From the NCBI GenBank assembly GCA_034670405.1, contig JAXDDX010000004.1:8132001-8196000 (forward strand): DNA of 64,000 bases. Reading direction: 5' to 3'. This DNA is from Hoplostethus atlanticus (taxonomy: Eukaryota > Chordata > Actinopteri > Trachichthyiformes > Trachichthyidae). Below, piece by piece: positions 34,540 to 58,941 of this stretch. The notes under the pieces were generated by a model. That model saw only the letters and a program-made list of their open reading frames with translations. It was not told the origin of the DNA and did not search any database. The translations under genes were made by a program, and so were the position numbers. The first letter of the stretch is position 1, and each line of letters starts with the position of its first letter.

Positions 34540-37500
34540 ATGGAATCGAAAAGAGGTATTCAAAACTACAAACACCATAAGCGTTAGCTAACTAACATTG
34601 GTTTACTCAGTACAAGCTACGGAGTAGCTAGCATGCTTAGGCAGGCAGCCAAATAACTATAAGCTCGTGCTGACTCGCTTGTACGCACTCACTGATGTGC
34701 TGTGGTTTCAAGTTTCGACAAACATTACCCCTTTGCTAACAGTGCTAGTCTATGGTGAAGTAATTTCAAGTCGAGACACCCTATGTTGTAATACAATTCT
34801 GTATGTAACGTTAACTCACGTCGTTAACCTATCAGTATCATTAAGTTATGTCGCTACCCAAAGTCTGTGACTGTGATGTTGGTTCATCTGTCGTACTGTG
34901 GGTAGATAGCTTGCTTAATGATACTCATTCATCTTCCTGTTACATTTAGGGAGTGCATCACCTATACCTGGGCGCAGCCTCAGTGGTCTCAGAGGACAGA
35001 GTTTGAAAAGCAGCCGTAAGTATTTCTGACAATATTATCACCACCGCGGTAAAATGGGTTTCGGGTTGGATATTCGACAGATATTCGGGTCCTCTAAAGT
35101 GATCATTTTCAGCATTTCAACAAATAAAATAAGCACTTATTGAAACATGCATGATGTAGCTCTATTTATGTAACACACTGATTTGTTTTTGTGATTTTCT
35201 TTTTGTTGTCATATGGTTGAGAAACTATTGAATTTTAACTTTATGTACATCTATGCAATTACTTTATTGACTAACCAACCGCTGTAGAAACTGATCAGCG
35301 GAGACATCCAGTAAGCTTCCCGGCCGCAAGCACTCATTTCGGGGCCGTAAGTGTGTTAGCCGCTGCTGACTTTGGAGAACTTGAATATCCAACCTGAAAT
35401 CAATTTCACCACGGTATTATCACCATGAGAAAAGTTGAATGATTATCATTCACATGTAACAAAGGCAGTACGTTTACAGTTCAGCACTGTTGTTGATTAA
35501 CATAGAGTTTTGTTTTTCTGTCGTGTTTCTAGCTTTCTGCCCTCAGTCCTCGACCAGGATGACTCAGTCCATCATTAAAGACCACATGGTGTCTCACTAC
35601 AAGAAGGTTTACTCAGCTAAAGGTGCGCTACATGGCAGGCAGATACAAGGGTCCTGTCCTGCTCCATTGACTTTTTCCCCTATGAAAATCTGCAAGCTCT
35701 ATAACTACGTCGAATTGAAGGATTACGGACAAGTGAAATTTGACGTAGTTATAGAGCTTGCTGACTTTCGTAGTCCTGTATCAGGGCTAGTAGAGGCTGT
35801 GATGTTCACAGTGAAATTCATTAGACCAGATTCAACCCATGCATATGTATATACAGTGTATATATATTGGTTCAACCATGTGTTTCTGTTAAACCTTTGC
35901 TCTATGTTAAATCTTACTTATGTGGGAGTTTGGGTTTGGGGGAAAAATAACATTAAAATCTATTGGGATGAGCTCACATATTTATGTTTTTCCTGTTCTA
36001 TGTTTTTCCACAGCTGCCATTGATGTCTCAGTACCCAAAAGCTTGATATATAGTGTGAAGTGTAAGTTGCAAATATTAAAAAACACATATTTACATTGTA
36101 ATTGATAAACAGTTTTGTTCCCAATTGTCTATTTGTGCCTAATCATTTTTGCACACCTATTTACAGACAATGATCAGATAAGGCGGGAGCAGTTTAGGAA
36201 AGGGGGTCGTTCCCAGTCAGCCCACTCTCTCTCACAGAGGAATGCTAGAAGCTCCTGCTCATCAGCTCAGGTGGGAAATAATCTCACCAGCGATGATATT
36301 TTATTATTGCATCATGTTATGCTATTGGTATTGGTATTTTTAAAAATGTATTCTGGCTGGCAGAGATAAAACTAGAGCTTTATAAGCACTATCAAACACA
36401 ATTTGATTGCATAACTTTGAACTAAAGCCCACATTTTTGCCACTCGAACCTTTTCACTATGGTGTCTGACCCTACAATGTATTTGTTTTTTTAGAGTAGG
36501 AGATCAGTACAAGGTGAAGAAAGCCCCTACTTCTGCTCAGGAAGTTCCATGAGCTCAAGCCCAAGGCTCAGCACCTCCTTTCACGCCAAGCAGATAGTTT
36601 ATCCATCATGCACAATAGGTGATTCTCTGAGCCGATCTCACCCCACGCGCTGCACATCAGAGTTAAACTACAGGAGCCCAGATGCAACCTCCCACAGGCA
36701 GCAGGCAGCATGTTCCATGGCCACCTCAGGCACTCAGAGTGGCTACAAGACTTTCCAAGATCCTGTCCAGAAGACATATAGTGGGGACTTACTCCAGAAA
36801 CATTCTCAGTACTTTACCGAGGACAAACCTTTCACTCCTAAGACCCTGAAATCGGATAAGAGTTCATACCTGTCAAAATATCGCTACTACACAACCCCAC
36901 GAAGGAAACCAAATCAGGATTGCACCAACGCTAGATTGATGCGCCAAGAGACATATCATGGAAGGTACCTATCTTACACATAGTCTCTTTTCCCTCATGG
37001 TGAAAAAGAAAAGACAGAAATAGAAATGTCTTTCACATATATCCTGAATTATCTCTTTTATGCAGCACACAAACCAAGGAATACTCATCAATGGACTTTG
37101 ATGACCCACCTCAGGTAAGTTGAATGCTTTAATTTGATTCTTCAGACAAAACTGCTGCTGCATCTAAGAGTATGTTCCTGGAAAAATAGTGTGCAGCTAT
37201 GATGGTGCCAGAACATGATTTAAGGGAAGAGGTAGCAGGTAGCATCAGTCATACTGACTGAACCATTTGGCTAGCTGTAGTGAGCAGCAATATTAAATAA
37301 AAGACTGGTAGAGCAGAATTATCTCTCACTCAAGGTTACTGAAGTTGTTGATGTTCCTCTATAAATGGCTCTGAAATAGAGGTGTAAACACTTCTGAATT
37401 ATGTCTGTTTATCCTGATGATATGATATGATATTCCACTTAAACTACCGTATTTATTTGACCAGAAGACAGTCTAGACAGTATTGAATATCCCCTCTGTT

Positions 37501-39212
37501 TTTGCAATTACTTACTAACTTCCTGTTTTACAGGGATTTAGTACTGGGCATGAGTGGTCTGAGGATGAGTTCAATAGCGCAAATGCCTCAGTATCTAGAC
37601 AACAAGGCCAGACAAACAAGAGCAGAAACAGTGATTTCTTTCACTCCTCATCCAGGTAAAATTATGAAGTGAGAATATTACCTTTTGATTTTATTGATAA
37701 TGGTATTATGTTTATGTATTGCTTTTAAAAAAAATATATTCAAGAAAATAAAGTGCAATTGCCTTTTTCTAGGGTCTCACCAGAAGGCAGGAAGTCTCCT
37801 ATTATGAGTGTATCTGCAGAGTAAGTTCTAGTTTCAGCATATTAAATAAAAGCCTGTCACTTCAATTGAGTTGGAAATGATTGTGCAATACTTCAGATAG
37901 CACAAAGAGTTATGCTTCTGTGAACCTTAAGTACCTTCTAAAATAATGTAGTCTCTGTGACATGAGTAATCACCTGTCCTTCCTCAACAGGGAGGAAGAA
38001 TTAATGTACCTTGAATTCATTGCTGAAGTAACTGATGATATTTTGTCCAGGGGGCACTTCTCTGACAGGTTTGTCATTTTTATGAAGTATTTTCTATGGA
38101 CTTAAGAGACCTTGGAATCTCTCTTAATCTATCCTTAATGTTGGGCTACAAATAATCACAGGATAGTAGCAGCCTGGATGCCACTCCTTTTTTCATAATA
38201 ATACAACAGCATGAATCTCATAATACAATAAGTGTTTAAATATTGGCCAGTGCTGTGATAATCATGGGTTACCTCCTCCTGAGTCATGACTACAGTGTGA
38301 CTGAGTGTGTTTTGTCCTTTGCAAGGGTCCTAGACCGGGTGTTAAAGCGGCATATTGAAATGAATAAGCATCGACTTGATGAGGTGAGCACATAATTTCA
38401 TGCAGAAGCCCAAATATGTTGTGGAATTCTCAAATCAAATTTTCAGTTTTGAGCAATTAAAATTGCCCTAAATATGATGCCTATTTAAGAAATATCGAGG
38501 TAGAAAATTGCAGAGGGCTCTTGAATTGTTTTCTAATGCACTCCATTGCATTGCTTTTAAGGATAAAATGCGCCACCTTCTGGAAGTGTTACGTAACGAT
38601 TTTGAGGATCCAGTCAACATGCCCATCTCCAGTGCAGATCTTGAGAGAAAGGAGAATGATCTGCTTCATATACACCTACCAAGGCTGGAATCAAGAGGGT
38701 CAAAACAAATGGAGACCAAAGAGGACAATGACCTCTTCCATAATGCATCACTTATCAAATACTGTGATTCACCAGTGAATGCTGCTTCCTTATCAGTTTC
38801 CACACCGCTACATACCAGCTCTCCTGAAAGGAGTGCTTCACTTACTGAAACACATAAAGAGGGTTCAGAGGATCTCAGTCAGAAAAAGTACATTGGCTCT
38901 CCTCTGCTCAGTGAGAGCGTCAGTGAAAATGCAGGGATCAATGAGGAGGACGACCATCAAAACCAAAAAGACTCTACTGTTATAGACAAAGAAGGCATCA
39001 CTCAAAACCATGGCTACACTAGTATGACCAGTGATGAAGGCCTCCATCTAGACCAAAGTGAAGACAATAATGATGGACTATCTAAAGAGCTGGAGGATCT
39101 GGGAAGAAGTTTGTCAGAGTCTCTGCATGTTTACAGCAATACACATGATAACCAGCAGGCCACCAATAAGCAACATAATACATTTGTCTCTCTCAGTGAT
39201 GACGAGTTCTGA
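34540..39212 (+). CDS. spata7: SPATA7, photoreceptor ciliary protein, 12 coding exons
   Basis: SPATA7 is a scaffold of the photoreceptor connecting cilium; human mutations cause Leber congenital amaurosis and retinitis pigmentosa. Exons are 34540-34555, 34950-35015, 35533-35622, 36014-36061, 36167-36270, 36495-36964, 37066-37114, 37534-37655, 37773-37820, 37991-38068, 38326-38383 and 38562-39212. They total 1800 bases, or 599 residues plus stop, matching the usual length of about 600. Conserved blocks include KDHMVSHYKKVYSAK, AAIDVSVP, the PFTPKTLK...YRYYT segment in exon 6, EEELMYLEFIAEVTDDIL in exon 10, and RHIEMNKH with KMRHLLEVLRNDF at the exon 11-12 junction. It has no membrane segment or enzyme motif and is mostly polar and low-complexity after residue 400. 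The start is uncertain: an in-frame ATG at 34513 would add nine residues, and both sites have A at -3 and G at +4. MESKRG is preferred because mammalian SPATA7 starts with a similar short basic peptide. Confidence 0.96.
35692..35761. repeat. Inverted repeat with 20-base perfect arms in SPATA7 intron 3
   Basis: Arms 35692-35711 and 35742-35761 (GCAAGCTCTATAACTACGTC and complement) are exact, and pairing can extend on both sides with a mismatch. The loop is 30 bases. It could be a MITE core or a structured RNA element in the intron. Confidence 0.85.
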
Positions 39213-41633
39213 CTGACTTGCTGTATTCACGGATTGGATGTCATTTAATGGCTTTTGTTACCAATGGAGAATATTGTTACAAGAAATTTAGTATCTGAAT
39301 TTTTTTTTTTTAAATAGTGGATTTATTTCACATTTTGTTGTTAAAAGCCCTGCCAATGTGCTGGTCTTCTAGTATAATTCTAGTTTTTAACTTATTACAA
39401 AAGCACAATGAAAACATCACACAGTCAGATGTTTTGTGGAGAAAACAAAGATGTGTGAGTTTACCGGAGACTTGTGTTTGTTTTAATGTCTTACAGCTGT
39501 TTGGGCCATGGCTTCCTTTTTCAATTGCAGTCTCTAAAAACAATGCTCTATTGGAAACAGGGTGCATAGAGGCATAGGGGGAGCCACAATGGTTGAGTCA
39601 CAATGGATCTCTAAGAAATGCTCAAAATACTTTTATTCAGTATTGCCCCATAGTAAGTGTAATGCCTTGTAAATTTGCAAAGTATTGCCCATAGCCCTGC
39701 ACTCATGTCACATGCAAAATCTGTTTTGTACTGTAGATTCAGTGAGTTGCAGACAGTGTACCCAATCAATGAGTCTATTTGTTTTACTGTAGTTTACCTT
39801 CTCAGGATTCTAGAAAAAAAAAAGTTTATAAAGAAATTGATATTTCTTCATGGCATTTGATCAACTGTTCTTCTGACATGTAGCTACTACTACTACTTGA
39901 CTGTGACCAAAAAAGTGTCTTTATATTTGCAATAAATTTTTAGCCACTCTGTTTTCCTCTGATTGCATCAAATTAGTAAATTGATTACCAACTCATAATT
40001 CCTCTCATGTGTATTACAGTTACCTCAACAGCAGCAAAAAGGTTTATCTATTTTATTATTACATAACATTCTTTGTCTTGCAAATTCAGACACAAATTGC
40101 AAGTGTCACATGGTGTAAAAGGTAAACAGACGGGACAGCAGCCAATAGCTCTAGGCAGCTGTCCCATTTCTGGCATTTTCACTGCTCGGCATTCCAGCTG
40201 TCTGATGTCATGCTCTGAAAACCTTCATGTATTCCGCCGCCACTGAGGCACTATAATGCGTTTTGAAACGTCTCTACTGCTTACGAAGACACGGTAAACC
40301 TAAATTATGCTTTCTTAAAAAAGTACTATAGATTCTGGGAATATACTGGGTTAATTCGGTAATTCATTAAATGCTGCAATACAATTAGAAGTAGAACCAC
40401 AGATCCGCGGATGTAGATGGCATACACTTGTTGCTCTTCCAGCCCCAGGAAGTGGAGCACGCTTGGAACTTGACTGAACTCTCGGACCAAGAGGCATGGA
40501 GTATAACGTTAGTTTTAAACCTGAAACAAACTCAAGATAATTTAGCCATCTTTAATCCCGTGAAAAGCTAACACATAGTAACCAAGTGACATTGATGGCG
40601 GAATTGGTCATGGCTGAACCGTAACTGGACTGCTTCGTTACCTCTGGCGGGTAACGTTAACGTTATTTGCAATATATTTACCAGCGACGTCAGCTTTCCA
40701 ACGGTTTGGTCTATTTGCTGGAATACTAGCTAGCAAGCTAAGGCTAATTTAGTTGTCTAACGGTTAACGTTAACGAGTAATTACAACTAACTGAGAAATA
40801 GTTGGGCATATATTTTAAGATTTACGAATGCAATGTTTATAACTCAGGTGGTACGCGCATATTTTTCACTTCTGTTGCTATTTTGGAACACTTCAATTTG
40901 TAATAATATGGTGGATGATGCATGGTGGAGCGTCTGATTTAGAAAGCAGCAGGGATTTTGCGATGTCCCGTTCAGCAGCGCCAGTCTATGTGCTGAATCA
41001 AGTCGCCCTGTCCGTGATTGGATCAGACTATTCCCTGGAAGGGGATTAAGGCTACCACATGCGTGGAAAACTAACACATTTATCATAGTTAGTTACACAG
41101 GTCAGATAGCTTGCCATAAATTGTTAGCAGTCCATAGATTTGATCTCATATTTTTCACATTGTTTTCTAAATTAGTAAAACAGGTTAATCCCCTTTAGTA
41201 GCCAACCCAAGATAGGTAACTTAAAAATAAAATGCAGTGTTTAAGAGGATTACTGTACCATAAGTCCTGTGTTTGTCTAGTGGGCATCTGTTTTGGGGTT
41301 ATTGGGGTGACAGACCAGATGTAAAGACATGTACAACTACTTAATGAGGTATTGTAACATTTTCCAGATCAGAGGATGGACCATGTTGAAGTTTTGATTC
41401 ATGCTGTTTTGGATCCATTCTTTTGGAGGCTGTAATTTTACATTGCCAGATGGTGTGCATCGTAACATTTTGATGAGGTCTTGAGATGTTCTCGTCTCAC
41501 TTTTTAGGTCTGTCCATTGATGATGAGCCCGAAGACTGGCTGGCCTAATATTTACACTGTCTTTGAAGGGACAGCAACAAGATTAATTTCTCTGGACTAA
41601 GTGAGGACCTTCCTGTCTGAAGAATTGTGAAAC
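39213..41633. other. SPATA7 3' UTR, spacer and PTPN21 promoter with 5' exon(s)
   Basis: From 39213 to about 39950 is SPATA7 3' UTR. A CpG-richer stretch around 40430-40700 with GTAACGTTAACG-type sequence is the likely PTPN21 promoter. A PTPN21 leader exon probably begins at 41508 after TTTTTAG and runs into the ATG at 41634. No other gene is seen. Confidence 0.4.
39931..39936 (+). terminator. SPATA7 polyadenylation signal AATAAA
   Basis: AATAAA lies 719 bases after the SPATA7 stop codon and before the next gene's promoter region. The intervening 39213-39930 stretch has no coding signal and reads as 3' UTR. Confidence 0.5.
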
Positions 41634-55187
<13,554 letters not shown>

Positions 55188-55353
55188 GTACGAAGTTCTC
55201 TCCTACCCTCCTCTTCATCCCCAAACGCCGTCATCATAGATGATCGTAGGGTGGAATTTCCTCAAGGCTTATACCAAACTGCATTGTGACGGTGTAACCG
55301 TTCAAACTTTGCGGTTGGTATTTGTCAGACCCTGTTTTGGCCCATGTCTAAGT

Positions 55354-56362
55354 ATTAAAGGAGGCAAGAGTGATGGGATTTACAACAAAGAAGCATTGCC
55401 ACCTGAAGGAGCATAAAGACTTTTGTATGATATGCCTCTTAACAGTATTATATGTCACTGTTGTTTTTTTACGTACACTATTACTTAATGAAGCCCAGCA
55501 CTTTCTCAGTACCTTGCTGTACATAATGAACCATGTTTAAGCTGCAGTAAAAAAATCTATATTATGATTGTGTATCAAAAGCAATTTATCTATTTTCATT
55601 TGACTAAAGTCTCTTCTGAGATGAGTGTGTTACTGGATTACCGTTGTGGTAACAATTAGTTCTGATAATGACGTTATTAAGACTGTTATGATAGTGAACA
55701 TTAGTTCTGAAAATGACAAAAATTGTGTCTCATTAAGGTTTGTCTTAGTACAGAGATCAGACGGGTGTTACTGTTGCCGTGGCCCCTAGTGCTACGGATG
55801 TCGTCTTCCTTAGGCCCTACATTTGACTTGTTTATTAATAAGAATAATAAGAAATATTTCCTTTCAGTAGATTCTAAGGCTAGCCAGGTTATACCATAAC
55901 CCCTGTGATATGACTATCCCACCAAAGAGCCACTTGGTATGGGCAGTGTATGATTTTTCTTTTTTTAGGAGCACGCTCCACGTTTTGTAGTGGAGGTGCA
56001 GAGGACTATGAGAGTCTCAGTGGAGTCACAGTTCTCAGGTGTTCACCAAAGAATCCTTACCGCCCAATTTATATCCGCTCACCTATAACAATCAGGCTTA
56101 GAAATCCTCACCCCAGGTAATTGTGAACTTGGCCGATTTTAACACCCATTCAGGATTTTTACGTGAAATACTGTGATCCTAAAGGCCCTTTAGAGTTGAG
56201 TCCCTTTACGTTCCCGAAGACACTTCTGACTAGATATTCCTTCAGTGTGTGAATGTGATTGTCCCAGTTTGGATTTTTAGGAAGTAGAAACACATTGCAC
56301 TGGTTCCAGTAACCTATGGTTGAAGTGATGAATGAGAAGATTGAAGAACCTCACAGAATAAA
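55354..56362 (+). terminator. PTPN21 3' UTR with candidate polyadenylation signals
   Basis: An ATTAAA variant hexamer occurs at 55354-55359 and a canonical AATAAA at 56357-56362, 167 and 1170 bases after the PTPN21 stop. Either could end the transcript. No coding sequence is seen between them. Confidence 0.4.
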
Positions 56363-58465
56363 ATCTAAATCTGAAGCGGACTGAGGTTTTTAACAACGCA
56401 GGGTTTGGATTTGGGGTTAAACTGGAAAATTGATTTTATATTCATATTGTTTATGACTTCTATCATGAGAGCTGTTGATGTTTGACAAATTTAACTTGGC
56501 ATGCTCTGTCAAATGAGTGCTGTATTTATTGAACAAGAACAATATATCTTCAGTTATTTTTTTGCCCAGATAAAGTGCCTAAATATTATATCTGCAATGT
56601 ATAGTTGAAGGGCTTCTATGTATTTTTGCTTAATATGAAGGAAATATGAAAAACATATCCTGAGAATCCTTTTTTCCATTCAATATGTATCATTTATGTC
56701 TCACTTATCATTGCAGTGATCTATATTAATAATGCCAATCAATACATTTGAGAAGCACACTTGGAAAGGACACCACCACAGCGGCCTAACTAACTTCCTT
56801 ACCACCAGGTTTCAAGACTTGGCATTCAAAAGATAGAAAACGATAACCTCTCGAATCGGGTTGGGTTCCTCAAAATCATCTTAATTTTATTGCAAGTACA
56901 TAGAATCAGGACGGTTACGGATGCCAAGTCAGGGCCGAGATGGGGAAAGGCCATTTAACAGTGTTCAAATACAACTCACAGCTTTGTCTCTGTCTGAACA
57001 TCTAACAAAGCCATTTGAAAGTGCTGTGCAATGCGTAGGCTTGATGTCACCCGGTGTCCACCTCCCTTGGTTAACCCAGGCTCAGTATTAGTGAAGTAGC
57101 ACGTCTCAGGGGGAAGTAGTGTGTTGCTCAAGGGCAGACCAGCTCCAGTTACAGTATTCTGGTCACCATGCTTGTTTTCACTCCTGTGAGATATGTCCCT
57201 CTGCAGAGACACAAATGGCCTCCTGCCTGTTAATGACTTCTACGATCATGTTTGACGGGAGCCAGGCACCGTTGGTGTCGGTTCCCTTTGGCAGCCACGA
57301 AGAGTATGTACAAAACTTACCGATCACCAATATAGAAGAAATGCTTAGATCAATTATTTTTTTAACATCAAATGGTGTTTACAAAATTACTCTTAGCATA
57401 GATGGTCTGTTTTCAGTAGAGCCAACTGAATTTCTAATTTGGCCAAAGGGAAGTGATTGTAATGTCATTTTTATTACCCTGAAGTTTGGTTTGTTTATTG
57501 AGTTGAGTTTTATGTGTCATAGTTGTATTGGCAGTGACCTTATTTATTTAACTGGAGGAAAATGAATCCTAACCCCCGGGTAGATGGTTGGCTTACAGCT
57601 GGATCTTCAAGGCCCATGTAAAAGCTGCTTCAGGTTTTGTGTGGTTTTGTTTACCGTGATGCTGATTTGAGTCTTACCGTGTGGAGACTGACACAAGAAG
57701 GTTCTTGTGGCCAAAGTTTAACAGTTTTGTCTGTGTATGTTCATGATGTACACATTGTAAACTTCTCAGCTTTAACGCATAATGGTGTTATTGTATAAAC
57801 TATCTAATGAACAAAAATGGTATTGTGTAAATGTGTAGAAAATCTTTCCGGCTATAAGAAAAAATATTTGCAAAGATAGATATATGCCTCGTTTGGTCTC
57901 CATATCCAGTTCAGGCAGATTGTGTCACCTAATTTGTCTTTCACGCCACCTAGTGGTAAGAGTTACAAGTCAGTCAGTGATTCTCCATCTCACTTGGGTT
58001 TCATGATTACTATTTCAGTAGCTTTTAATTAAAGACAGAGGAGTTTATATCATGGGGAGAAATCTTTATTGACCTTAATTAAATAGTCTTCAAGCGAATG
58101 AAGTGAGATAAAGATATGACTTTTCCAGGAAGGAGGGAGGGTTCTCAACCAGGAGATATGGATTCAAAAAGTATCCTCTTGCATCCTTGATCTGTTTTTG
58201 ACTTGGAACGTCGAGGTTGTCTTAGGCAGAGGACACACAGTGGACTGACAGAGGGCGGACCTCCCTCCGGGCCATAGTTTTCCAAAAAGAGTTAAGTGTC
58301 CTTTTCAGCTTGTTTCTCTTTAAGGTAGCAGCGTTCTCAGTCAACCTTTCTTTTTCGTGCAGGATGCATCCTGCCACTTCCTCAGTCAGATTGTTTTCCC
58401 AGATATCCCTCCACTTGAAGCCGATTCCAACTAACGGAAAGTGTCTCATAATTAATAAGCAAACA

Positions 58466-58471
58466 TTTATT
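58466..58471 (-). terminator. Candidate FAM98B polyadenylation signal
   Basis: TTTATT on the plus strand is AATAAA on the minus strand, about 470 bases past the FAM98B stop. A variant ATTAAA occurs closer, near 58821-58826. Neither is proven. Confidence 0.25.
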
Positions 58472-58941
58472 TCTCACCATCATGTCCCGCTGGTGAAGAA
58501 CTCACTTTCCCTCGGCGTTCACCAGGGTCAGCTCACACAAGGCAACACAATGTTCTCAAGAGTATTTGAAGATGTTCCCCTGTCTGCATCAGATCAGACG
58601 CTAAATAATATTTTCAGTTCATGAAACTGAAAGAAAAGCTTGTAATAACTGATGGCTTTTTTTCAAAACACTATGTATGATCAGAATATAAAAGAAACTT
58701 TAAAAAAAGGCTAAATCAAACACTATTCCACCAACAGTAAAAATACAAGCTTTATAAATCATCGAAACGGGGAAGATATTTAACGAAATGCTGCAGTACT
58801 CTTCAATTCATCTTTACTTTTTTAATTTAGAGATTAGATAAGATAAAAAAAATTAGATAAAAAATACCTTAGTGTTTACTGCTCTATAGAAAAGCCCCAA
58901 AATAGAGTTCAGTTCAAATGTAACACTGCGTCTGGATCAAT

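Larger units (their letters stand above)
55188..58941. other. Tail-to-tail spacer between PTPN21 and FAM98B
   Basis: This contains the PTPN21 3' UTR on the left and the FAM98B 3' UTR on the right. A 148-codon plus-strand frame (57119-57565) has no recognisable similarity and no splice context, so I leave it as chance. No repeat of note. Confidence 0.5.

Noticed and set aside
57119-57565. 148-codon plus-strand frame in the PTPN21/FAM98B spacer
   Set aside because: No recognisable similarity and falls between two 3' UTRs; treated as chance.
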